Shown piece after piece: positions 1 through 6,696 of a stretch of DNA of 7,189 bases. The DNA lies in contig DATKKX010000158.1 of the NCBI GenBank assembly GCA_035542775.1, forward strand, positions 1 to 7,189. The letters run 5' to 3'. Origin of the DNA: DATKKX01 sp035542775. GTDB lineage: Bacteria; Planctomycetota; Phycisphaerae; UBA1845; UTPLA1. The translations under genes and the position numbers were made by a program. The notes under the pieces are model-generated. The model was not told where the DNA came from. It did not search any database and saw nothing but the letters and a program-made list of their open reading frames with translations. The first letter of the stretch is position 1, and each line of letters begins with the position of its first letter.

Positions 1-383
1 CGGGCGGCGTGTTGTCGCTGTGGCTGCGGGGGATTCCGTTTTCGATTTCCGCGGGCGTGGGCTTCATCGCCCTGTCCGGGGTCGCGGTCCTGAACGGACT
101 GGTGATGGTGAGCTTCATCAATCAGCTACGCCAGGAGGGGAAGGGCCTGAACGACGCCATTATCCAGGGCAGCATCACGCGGTTGCGACCAGTGCTGATG
201 ACCGCCCTAGTGGCATCGCTCGGTTTCGTGCCTATGGCCATTGCCACCGGCACTGGCGCCGAGGTCCAGCGCCCGCTGGCGACCGTGGTGATTGGCGGCA
301 TCATCAGCAGCACGCTGCTCACGTTGGTAGTATTGCCGGCGATCTATGGGTGGTTCGATCGAGGCGAAGCCCGTCCGTCATAA
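1..383 (+). CDS. czcA: Heavy-metal efflux RND permease (CzcA/CusA family), C-terminal fragment
   Basis: This is the 3' end of an inner-membrane RND permease of the heavy-metal efflux (HME) family, which exports divalent or monovalent metal ions by proton antiport with a periplasmic adaptor and an outer-membrane channel. The reading frame is open from base 3 and ends at TAA 381-383. About 127 residues remain of a family normally slightly over 1,000 long, so the gene begins outside the window. The fragment covers the last transmembrane helices: the FSISAGVGFIALSGVAVLNG segment, then RLRPVLMTALVASLGFVPMA with the conserved arginine, then the signature ATGTGAEVQRPLATVVIGG and a final helix ending LPAIYGWF. 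From memory these motifs resemble CzcA/CnrA (Co, Zn, Cd, Ni) more than CusA (Cu, Ag), but the metal-binding residues are not in the fragment, so the metal and the symbol are provisional. The tail after the last helix is very short. Family assignment is secure; metal specificity is not. Confidence 0.93.
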   Translation, partial: GGVLSLWLRGIPFSISAGVGFIALSGVAVLNGLVMVSFINQLRQEGKGLNDAIIQGSITRLRPVLMTALVASLGFVPMAIATGTGAEVQRPLATVVIGGIISSTLLTLVVLPAIYGWFDRGEARPS

Positions 384-391
384 AGAGGGCG

Positions 392-414
392 CTGCCGGCG
401 ATTTCGCTTGGCAG
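392..414 (+). terminator. Hairpin downstream of the metal-pump gene, possible terminator
   Basis: Eight bases after the TAA stop, CTGCC (392-396) pairs with GGCAG (410-414), and GCG (398-400) pairs with CGC (405-407) around an ATTT loop. This gives an interrupted stem of 5 plus 3 base pairs. No T-run follows, so it is not a classical intrinsic terminator. It could still end or slow transcription, or protect the 3' end of the messenger. Hairpins of this size are frequent by chance in GC-rich DNA. Confidence 0.25.
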
Positions 415-504
415 ACTCCGGGCTCGGCTGGCGCGTGTGCGCAGGTGCGATCAGATTCGCTTGTCCTTCGCATTTCCCTCGCAAGATATGCCGTAATGCC
501 GGTT

Positions 505-533
505 TTGCGTAAGTGGCTGTGGCAGCCTATGAT
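505..533 (+). promoter_or_regulatory. Candidate sigma70-type promoter for the phosphatase gene
   Basis: TTGCGT (505-510) and TATGAT (528-533) are separated by exactly 17 bp. The -10 box matches the consensus at five of six positions and the -35 box at three of six (the TTG). Transcription would start near 540, giving a leader of about 70 nt before the ATG at 611. The rest of the 384-610 gap holds no convincing coding region. The placement is sensible because a separate transcription unit is expected after the metal-pump gene, but a box pair like this can occur by chance. Confidence 0.4.
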
Positions 534-610
534 ACGCGCACTCGACAGGAGGCCGCCGCCGAGCGGCCAGCTCGCCCCGAATACTGTTTTGTCTGCATCG
601 ATGGTCGGTC

Positions 611-2029
611 ATGACTGCCCAAGACATCCAATCAGAAGCCTTCAAGCTGGCTCGTTTTCGAAGTGAACGGCTTCGAATCCTCGGCATTCTCGGCTTCGTG
701 GCGGTGTTGTGGATCGTAGCGTCTGTGCGCGCTCTTTACCTGCATGGCACCAATCAGACGAGTATGTGGCTGCGCGGCTCAGGAATGGCAGGCGTGTTTG
801 CGGTTTACGAGCTGCTCATGCTCTGGGTCATCCAGCGGAAGGCAAAGGCAGAGAAGGATCCTCCCGCAGCCCTCTGGGCAGTCAATATCATCATCGAAAC
901 GTCGCTGCCCGCTGTGTCCCTCGCTTTTCTGGGAAATTCCGAGATCGCAGCACCGTACCAGCCCTTGGCGTCGCCTGCCGTGCTGGTGTTTTTCATATTC
1001 ATCATCCTGTCGGCGCTTCGCCTGGACCCGCGGCTTTGCCATCTGACCGGCGTGGTGGCGTGCGCGAGTTATCTGGCGGCGGCCGCGTTCCTGGGATGGG
1101 ATCCGAGCCGGCTTCGGGCCGAACACTCCGCGGTGGCCCAGACCGCCGTGCCGATGTATGCGGCGATACTGCTGCTGGGCGGTTTCGTGGCCGGCGGCGT
1201 GGCCGGCGAGATCCGCAAACACGTCCAAGCGGCCTTGCGGGAAGCTGATGTGCGGCACGAGGTGGAGCGGCTACGGCGGGACATGGACATCGCCCGCTCC
1301 ATCCAGCAGGGGCTGTCACCGGCCGCATCCCCTCGGGTCGCGGGCTTTGAGATCGCCGGGTGGAGCCAGCCGGCTGACAGGACGGGCGGAGATTATTTCG
1401 ACTGGCAGGAGCTTCCCGACGGCCGGGTGGTGGTCATGCTGGCGGATGTGACCGGACACGGCCTTGGTCCGGCCGTGTTGGCGGCGATGTGCCGCGCCTA
1501 CGCACGAGCCAGCTTCGGCCTGGGCGAAGACCTGCGTACGTCGATGGAGCGGATCAACCGGGCCATTTTGGCGGACCTCTCCGAGGGACGGTTCGCGACG
1601 TTTGTGGCGGCCATCTGCCAGCCGGGCAGCGGCCATGTGCAACTGCTCTCTGCCGGGCATGGCCCCATGTTTGTTTATCGGGTCAACCGCGGAGGGGTAC
1701 ACGAGATGAATGCCCAGGCGATGCCACTCGGCATCGCCCAGGAGTTCCTCTCTGATCCGCCGCTGGGCATCGATCTTCAGGTGGGCGACATGATCGTTCT
1801 GGCGACAGATGGATTCCTGGATTGGTCCAATCCGGAAGGTGAGCAGTTCGGAACTGCGCGCCTGGCGAAGGCCATCCGGGCCGCGGGTGGACTTCCGCCC
1901 CGGCAGGTCATTGCCACGTTGTATGACGCGGTTGTTGAGTTCACTTCCGGCACGCCGCAGAAGGACGACGTGGCGGCAGTGATCATCAAGCGGACTTCTA
2001 CCGCGACGGCATCCGGGACCGCGGGATGA
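611..2029 (+). CDS. Membrane-anchored PP2C-family serine/threonine phosphatase (SpoIIE/RsbU type)
   Basis: This 472-residue protein has a hydrophobic N-terminal half with about six predicted helices (roughly residues 22-44, 57-75, 88-108, 120-137, 145-161 and 178-198). A charged, probably coiled-coil linker follows (199-228) containing the DIARSIQQGLSP sequence typical of RsbU-like proteins. A cytoplasmic PPM phosphatase domain follows to about residue 460. Metal-binding and core motifs are present: GGDYFDW (259-265, D261), LADVTGHGLGP (277-287, D279), SAGHGP (347-352), LATDGFLDW (397-405, D400) and KDDVA (451-455). Such enzymes use two Mn or Mg ions to dephosphorylate serine or threonine, usually on STAS anti-sigma-factor antagonists in partner-switching pathways. 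No STAS protein or anti-sigma kinase is encoded nearby, so the target is unknown. The N-terminal domain is not a recognised sensor such as PAS, HAMP or CHASE; a membrane or ligand-sensing role is inference. ATG 611 is the first ATG in frame, without a clear Shine-Dalgarno sequence. Confidence 0.9.
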   Translation: MTAQDIQSEAFKLARFRSERLRILGILGFVAVLWIVASVRALYLHGTNQTSMWLRGSGMAGVFAVYELLMLWVIQRKAKAEKDPPAALWAVNIIIETSLPAVSLAFLGNSEIAAPYQPLASPAVLVFFIFIILSALRLDPRLCHLTGVVACASYLAAAAFLGWDPSRLRAEHSAVAQTAVPMYAAILLLGGFVAGGVAGEIRKHVQAALREADVRHEVERLRRDMDIARSIQQGLSPAASPRVAGFEIAGWSQPADRTGGDYFDWQELPDGRVVVMLADVTGHGLGPAVLAAMCRAYARASFGLGEDLRTSMERINRAILADLSEGRFATFVAAICQPGSGHVQLLSAGHGPMFVYRVNRGGVHEMNAQAMPLGIAQEFLSDPPLGIDLQVGDMIVLATDGFLDWSNPEGEQFGTARLAKAIRAAGGLPPRQVIATLYDAVVEFTSGTPQKDDVAAVIIKRTSTATASGTAG

Positions 2030-2032
2030 GCC

Positions 2033-2086
2033 TGGCGGGGCCGCCAATCCGCACGGCGGATCCCACGCGGTCGGCGCGACACCGCG
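2033..2086. repeat. Three consecutive inverted repeats after the phosphatase gene
   Basis: Starting 4 bp after the TGA stop, three perfect 6-bp inverted repeats lie one behind another: TGGCGG/CCGCCA (2033-2038 and 2041-2046), ATCCGC/GCGGAT (2047-2052 and 2056-2061, ACG loop) and CGCGGT/ACCGCG (2066-2071 and 2081-2086, 9-nt loop). None is followed by a T-run. They could end the phosphatase transcript through stable RNA structure, or act as protein-binding sites ahead of the pump promoter. The GC-rich composition makes short palindromes common, so function is uncertain. Confidence 0.3.
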
Positions 2087-2104
2087 AGCCGTCGACGCGA
2101 TGGC

Positions 2105-2132
2105 TTGCATCTCCGTTAAGTCAGACTAGGAT
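2105..2132 (+). promoter_or_regulatory. Candidate promoter of the adaptor-permease operon
   Basis: TTGCAT (2105-2110) and TAGGAT (2127-2132) are spaced by 16 bp. The -35 keeps only TTG, and the -10 keeps the key first T, second A and last T. The start site would be near 2140, about 46 nt before the adaptor ATG. The 156-bp gap and the strong ribosome binding site suggest the pump genes have their own promoter, but read-through from the phosphatase gene cannot be excluded. Confidence 0.3.
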
Positions 2133-2173
2133 AACGCCGCCGACAAGGAAGAAATCGGAGGTCTTTCCCTGCC

Positions 2174-2178
2174 GGAGG
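2174..2178 (+). promoter_or_regulatory. Strong Shine-Dalgarno site of the adaptor gene
   Basis: GGAGG at 2174-2178 lies 7 nt before ATG 2186 and fixes that start. A second CGGAGG (2156-2161), 17 bp upstream of the first CGGAGG (2173-2178), has no suitable start codon behind it. This is the only strong Shine-Dalgarno sequence seen ahead of a gene in the window. Confidence 0.75.
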
Positions 2179-2185
2179 CACGGAT

Positions 2186-3400
2186 ATGCCGTCATCACGC
2201 TTGTGGGGCTGCTACGTTGCGATAATGGGGGTTGCTTGGCTTCCCATGGGTTGCGATCGGGCGACAGCGCCTCCTGCCCTGCCTCTGCCAATCGTCACCG
2301 TGAGCCAACCGCTGCTGAAGGAGGTGTCCGATTACATTGAGTACACGGGCACGACCAGCGCCATCGAAACGGTGGACGTGCGGGCCAGAGTGATGGGCTT
2401 CCTCCAGAGCGTCAATTTCGAGCCCCGGTCCAAGGTCAAGAAGGACGAGTTGCTCTTCGTCATAGACCCGAACCAGTACCAGGCAGAGTACGATCAGGCT
2501 TGCGCCACCCTGGCCGCTCGAAAAGCGCAATACGATCTGGCCACATATGCTGCCGGCCGCACCGCCGACCTCTACATGAAGGATTCGGCCGCCGAGTACG
2601 AGCGAAATACCGACATGGCCAAAATGTTCGAGGCCAAGGCGGCCGTTCAGGCGGCGGAGGCCAACTTGGCCGAAGCCAAGCTCAACCTGGGCTATACCCA
2701 GGTGACCGCGCCGATCGCCGGCCGCGTCAGCCGAAATCTCGTTGATGTGGGCAACCTCGTGGGGGCCAGTGACTGCACGCTCCTGACCACGATCGTGAAC
2801 GACGACTCGGTCTATGTCTACTTTGACGTGAGCGAGAACGATTTGCTGGCCTTGAAGCGGATGCACGAGAGGCAGACAAGTACCACCACGAGGCCGGAGA
2901 AGATTACTGCTCCGGCGTTCCTTGCCTTGGCGGACGAGGTTGGATACCCGCACGAGGGCCGCGTCGATTTCGCCGACACGCACTTGGACACCTCGACAGG
3001 GACGATCAGCGTTCGCGCCATTTTCCCGAATTCGCAAGGGGAGTTGTTGCCCGGCCTCTTCGCCCGGGTTCGCGTTCCGGTCTCCAAGCCCAGACAGGTC
3101 CTCATGGTCAGCGAGCGGGCGCTTGGTTCCGACCAGGGCCAACGTTACCTGCTGGTCGTCAATGACAAGGACCAGGTCGAGTACCGCCGGGTGAAGGTCG
3201 GACGACTGGAGGAGGAGCTTCGCGTGATCGAAGAGGGCATCGGCCCGACGGATCGGGTGATCGTCAGCGGCCTGCAACGGGCCCGCCCAGGCACGACGGT
3301 ATCACCGCAGCAGGCACCTGCGCCGGGGGCCGGTGAGGCCAAGACGGCGCCGGCCGCCGCGCCAGGCGACTCGTCGCGTATCTACCCGAAAACCACGTAA
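2186..3400 (+). CDS. RND efflux periplasmic adaptor subunit (AcrA/MexA-like membrane fusion protein)
   Basis: This 404-residue adaptor would link the permease at 3416-6607 to an outer-membrane channel. The N-terminus is a signal peptide (hydrophobic 10-20) ending in MGCDR, with C23 as probable lipidation site. Asp at +2 would keep an enterobacterial lipoprotein in the inner membrane, as expected for an adaptor, but P20 and M21 fit the lipobox poorly. Next come a barrel-sandwich lead-in (YTGTTSAIETVDVRARVMGF, 53-72, then LLFVIDPNQYQ, 89-99), an alpha-hairpin (about 98-169), the lipoyl return strand YTQVTAPIAGRV (170-181), a beta-barrel with LLPGLFARVRV (287-297) and a membrane-proximal domain. 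An Ala/Pro-rich tail follows (about 371-394). The hairpin has the same length as in E. coli AcrA by hand alignment. R125 and L129 of the channel-docking tip motif are kept, but its serine is A136. Tandem stops TAA-TGA end the gene, 15 bp before the permease. Confidence 0.94.
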   Translation: MPSSRLWGCYVAIMGVAWLPMGCDRATAPPALPLPIVTVSQPLLKEVSDYIEYTGTTSAIETVDVRARVMGFLQSVNFEPRSKVKKDELLFVIDPNQYQAEYDQACATLAARKAQYDLATYAAGRTADLYMKDSAAEYERNTDMAKMFEAKAAVQAAEANLAEAKLNLGYTQVTAPIAGRVSRNLVDVGNLVGASDCTLLTTIVNDDSVYVYFDVSENDLLALKRMHERQTSTTTRPEKITAPAFLALADEVGYPHEGRVDFADTHLDTSTGTISVRAIFPNSQGELLPGLFARVRVPVSKPRQVLMVSERALGSDQGQRYLLVVNDKDQVEYRRVKVGRLEEELRVIEEGIGPTDRVIVSGLQRARPGTTVSPQQAPAPGAGEAKTAPAAAPGDSSRIYPKTT

Positions 3401-3415
3401 TGACCGGGCTCTGCC

Positions 3416-6400
3416 GTGATCTCGCGATTTTTTATCGATCGGCCCATTTTCGCCGCTGTGCTGTCCCTGGTGATCACGCTGGCTGGCGGCGTGGCCGTCT
3501 TTACGCTGCCCATCGCGCAATATCCTGAGATCACGCCCCCGACGATTCTGGTGTCCTGCGTCTACCCGGGGGCCAGCGCCCAGGTTGTGGCGGAAACCGT
3601 CGCGGCGCCGATCGAACAGCAGGTCAACGGGGTCGAGGACATGCTGTATATGTCTTCGCAATCCGCCAACGACGGCTCGTACACGCTGACCATTACCTTC
3701 CGGTTGGGCGTTGACCTGGACCAGGCCCAGGTGCTGGTGCAGAACCGCGTCTCGCTGGCCATGCCGTCATTGCCGGACATGGTTAAGCAGACCGGCGTAA
3801 CCACCAAGAAGAAGTCGCCCGGGATCATGTTGGTCGTCAACCTGATCTCCCCGGATCAGCGGTACGACCAGCTTTACCTCAGCAACTACGCAACGGTGCA
3901 GATCAAGGATGAACTGGCCCGCCTGGAAGGTGTGGGCGACCTCAACATGCTCGGCCAGCAGGACTACAGCATGCGAGCCTGGCTTGACCCGGCGAAGGTG
4001 GCCTCGCGAAATTTGACCACTGCTGAGGTGGTGAATGCCGTCAAGGAACAGAACGTGCAAGTGGCGGCGGGGCAACTCGGGCAAGAGCCCGCTCCCGAAT
4101 CGCCGTCTTTCCAGTATCCCCTGAGCACCCTCGGACGGCTGGGCGAGCCGGAGCAGTTTGCGGACATCATCATCAAGACCGGCTCAAATGGGCAAATCAC
4201 ACGTCTCAAAGACGTGGCCTGGCTGGAATTGGGCGCCAAGAACCAGGATCAGAGCTGTGCACTCGACGGCCAACCGTCCGCCGGCATCGCAGTGTTCCAG
4301 CTTCCTGGTTCGAACGCGTTGCAGACAGCTGGGCGTGTGCGAGCCAAGATGGAGGAGCTGAAGAAGCGGTTTCCGGAGGGGCTGGATTACGCCATCGTTT
4401 ACGACACCACGCCGTTCATCAGGGAGTCGATCGTCGAGGTGTTCAAGACGCTGCGGTATGCGGTGATTCTGGTGGGGATCGTGGTGCTGGTGTTCCTGCA
4501 GAACTGGCGTTCGACGATCATTCCCTTGATCGCGGTACCGGTGGCGATCATCGGGACGTTCGCGGTGATGACGGGGATGGGGTTCAGCCTGAACAATTTG
4601 TCGCTGTTCGGGCTGGTATTGGCGATCGGGATCGTGGTGGATGATGCCATTGTGGTGGTGGCGGCGGTGGAGCACCACATCGAGGAGGGTCTTGCCCCGC
4701 GGGAGGCGGCTCGGAAGGCGATGGAGCAGGTGTCGGGCCCGGTGATTGCGGTGGCGTTGGTGCTGTGCGCGGTGTTTGTTCCGTGTGCGTTCATCGCGGG
4801 GATCACGGGTCAGTTTTTCCGTCAGTTTGCGTTGACGATCGCGGTATCGACGGTGATATCGGCGTTCAACTCGTTGACACTGAGTCCGGCGTTGGCGGCG
4901 TTGTTGTTAAGAGGCAAGGGGGGTCGTCGGGATCCATTGACGTGGGTACTGGATCGGGTTTTGGGGTGGTTTTTCCGGTTGTTCAATTATTCGTTTCGGC
5001 AAGGGACGGAGGGGTACACGTGGGTGGTTCGGCGGCTGCTGCGGTTGAGTGTGGGGGTGTTGCTGGCATACGTGGGGTTGTTGTATTTGACGTATTGGGA
5101 GTTTGGGCGTGTGCCTGGGGGTTTTATACCGGCGCAGGACAAGGGGTATTTGCTGGTCAACGTTCAGTTGCCGGACTCGGCATCGCTGGGCCGTACGCAG
5201 GAGGTGGTATCGAGGATTGAGCAGCATGCGTTGAAGACGCCGGGTGTGAAGCACACCGTGGCCATCGCCGGGCAGTCGGTGCTACTCAGCGCCAATGGCT
5301 CGAACCTGGCCAGCATGTTCCTTACGCTCGATGAGTTTCACAAGCGGCGTGACCCGCGGTTGCGGGCCGACGCGATCGCGGCCCAACTGCGTCGGCGGTT
5401 TTTCGGGGAGATCCCGGATGCCGTCGTTTCAATTTTCGGAGCCCCGCCGGTCGACGGGCTCGGCACGGCCGGTGGTTTGAAGATCATGATCGAGGACCGG
5501 GGCGACAACGGGTCGGCGGTTCTGCAGAAGCAGACGGACAGCGTTGTGGAAAAAGGAAATCGCACGCCCGGTCTGATCGGGCTGTTCACGATGTTTCGGG
5601 CCAATGCCCCGCAACTATATGTCGACGTGAATCGGACCAAATGCAAGACGCTGGACGTGAGCCTCAACGATGTCTTCAACACGCTTCAGGTCTATATGGG
5701 CTCGCTCTACGTTAACGACTTCAACAAGTTCGGACGGACGTGGCAGGTGAACTTGCAGGCGGATTCGAAATACCGGATGCGGCCGGAGGACGTGAAGCAA
5801 CTGAAAGTACGGAATGCTGAGCGTCAGATGGTTCCGCTGGGGACGCTGGCTTCCGTGAAGGAGATCAGCGGCCCGGTGATGCTGACGCGGTACAACATGT
5901 ACCTGGCGGCGGCGATCAACTTCAACGTAGCGCCGGGGGTGAGTTCGGGTCAGGCCGTCAAGCTGCTGCAAGGCATCGCGGATGTGGAGTTGCCGAAGTC
6001 GATGAGCTACGAGTGGACGGAATTGACCTACATGCAGATCCTGGCGGGGAGCACGGCGATGCTGGTGTTTGCGGGGGCGGTGGTACTGGTGTTTTTGGTA
6101 TTGGCGGCGCAGTACGAGAGCTGGTCGTTGCCGCTGGCGGTAATCTTGGTGGTGCCGATGTGCCTGCTGTGCTCGGTGACGGGTGTGGCGTTGTCGAAGA
6201 TGGACATCAACATATTCACGCAGATCGGTTTTGTGGTGTTGGTAGGGTTGGCGAGCAAGAACGCGATTCTGATCGTGGAGTTTGCGAAGTCTCGGCGGGC
6301 GGAGGGGGTATCGCATGGGGAGGCGACGGTGGAGGCATGCCGGCTGCGGTTGCGGCCGATTCTGATGACGTCGTTTGCGTTCATCCTGGGGGTGTTGCCG

Positions 6401-6607
6401 CTGGTGTTGTCGGAGGGGGCGGGAGCGGAGATGCGTCGGACGTTGGGGACGGCGGTGTTCAGCGGGATGCTGGGGGTGACGCTGTTCAAGATCTTCCTGA
6501 CGCCGGTCTTTTACTACGTCATCCAGAGCTTCGTGGACCGCAGGCAGGCGCATGCGGAACGAGCGGAAGGCGTGGGAGATTTGGCGGCCGAGACGGCTCA
6601 GCCCTGA
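3416..6607 (+). CDS. HAE-1 family RND multidrug efflux permease (AcrB-like)
   Basis: This is a full-length 1,063-residue proton-driven exporter of the inner membrane, close to the usual size of AcrB homologues. It begins MISRFFIDRPIFA at GTG 3416, the expected N-terminus of the family; the ribosome site (CGGG, 3404-3407) is weak, so translation may be coupled to the adaptor gene. Twelve helices are recognisable: TM1 (10-30), TM2-6 (about 345-498), TM7 (541-561) and TM8-12 (about 873-1036). Large periplasmic loops lie at 31-344 and 562-872. The proton-relay residues are all present: D409 and D410 in GIVVDDAIVVV, K948 in LASKNAILIVEFAK and R980 in RLRPILMTSFAF. Oddities are AA at 416-417 where AcrB has Glu-Asn, a substrate pocket poor in phenylalanine, and a sharp alternation of codon usage along the gene. 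Substrates cannot be predicted. No outer-membrane factor follows. Confidence 0.96.
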   Translation: MISRFFIDRPIFAAVLSLVITLAGGVAVFTLPIAQYPEITPPTILVSCVYPGASAQVVAETVAAPIEQQVNGVEDMLYMSSQSANDGSYTLTITFRLGVDLDQAQVLVQNRVSLAMPSLPDMVKQTGVTTKKKSPGIMLVVNLISPDQRYDQLYLSNYATVQIKDELARLEGVGDLNMLGQQDYSMRAWLDPAKVASRNLTTAEVVNAVKEQNVQVAAGQLGQEPAPESPSFQYPLSTLGRLGEPEQFADIIIKTGSNGQITRLKDVAWLELGAKNQDQSCALDGQPSAGIAVFQLPGSNALQTAGRVRAKMEELKKRFPEGLDYAIVYDTTPFIRESIVEVFKTLRYAVILVGIVVLVFLQNWRSTIIPLIAVPVAIIGTFAVMTGMGFSLNNLSLFGLVLAIGIVVDDAIVVVAAVEHHIEEGLAPREAARKAMEQVSGPVIAVALVLCAVFVPCAFIAGITGQFFRQFALTIAVSTVISAFNSLTLSPALAALLLRGKGGRRDPLTWVLDRVLGWFFRLFNYSFRQGTEGYTWVVRRLLRLSVGVLLAYVGLLYLTYWEFGRVPGGFIPAQDKGYLLVNVQLPDSASLGRTQEVVSRIEQHALKTPGVKHTVAIAGQSVLLSANGSNLASMFLTLDEFHKRRDPRLRADAIAAQLRRRFFGEIPDAVVSIFGAPPVDGLGTAGGLKIMIEDRGDNGSAVLQKQTDSVVEKGNRTPGLIGLFTMFRANAPQLYVDVNRTKCKTLDVSLNDVFNTLQVYMGSLYVNDFNKFGRTWQVNLQADSKYRMRPEDVKQLKVRNAERQMVPLGTLASVKEISGPVMLTRYNMYLAAAINFNVAPGVSSGQAVKLLQGIADVELPKSMSYEWTELTYMQILAGSTAMLVFAGAVVLVFLVLAAQYESWSLPLAVILVVPMCLLCSVTGVALSKMDINIFTQIGFVVLVGLASKNAILIVEFAKSRRAEGVSHGEATVEACRLRLRPILMTSFAFILGVLPLVLSEGAGAEMRRTLGTAVFSGMLGVTLFKIFLTPVFYYVIQSFVDRRQAHAERAEGVGDLAAETAQP

Positions 6608-6626
6608 GAGCGCACGTGAAAAGTAG

Positions 6627-6648
6627 CGCTGGGTTCTTGTGGCCAGCG
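6627..6648 (+). terminator. Hairpin after the permease gene, possible terminator
   Basis: CGCTGG (6627-6632) pairs with CCAGCG (6643-6648) across a 10-nt loop, about 20 nt after the TGA stop; a G-T pair could extend the stem outward. No T-run follows. It sits where an operon terminator is expected, between convergent genes, but the structure alone is weak evidence. Confidence 0.3.
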
Positions 6649-6696
6649 TGACGTGACACGAAAGCGAGCCTTGTCGTGCGCGAACCTGCATCAGTC

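Noticed and set aside
346..666. Plus-strand frame of 106 codons spanning the first intergenic gap
   Set aside because: It begins inside the metal-pump gene and ends inside the phosphatase gene, with no ribosome site and no recognisable sequence.
1316..2110. Minus-strand open frame (264 codons) antisense to the phosphatase domain
   Set aside because: It overlaps conserved PP2C motifs on the plus strand and has no recognisable features.
2026..2340. Small frame starting in an ATGA overlap with the phosphatase stop
   Set aside because: The overlap looks like translational coupling, but the frame runs into the adaptor gene in another frame and the product has no protein-like character; the strong ribosome site belongs to ATG 2186.
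2195..3277. Long minus-strand open frame (360 codons) antisense to the adaptor gene
   Set aside because: The plus strand encodes an unmistakable AcrA-like adaptor here; the antisense product has no domain logic and is an effect of GC-rich codon structure.
6300..6450. G-runs that might form a G-quadruplex
   Set aside because: Runs of three or more G do not occur as four closely spaced tracts; they follow from GGG glycine codons in the G-ending codon block.
6013..6651. Plus-strand alternative frame of 212 codons inside the permease 3' part
   Set aside because: A Gly/Val/Asp-rich product caused by the G-rich codon block; no ribosome site and no protein-like pattern.
5615..6691. Long minus-strand open frame (358 codons) antisense to the permease end
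   Set aside because: The product is extremely rich in Arg, His and Gln, as expected from reading G-ending codons backwards; the plus strand carries the conserved RND C-terminus.
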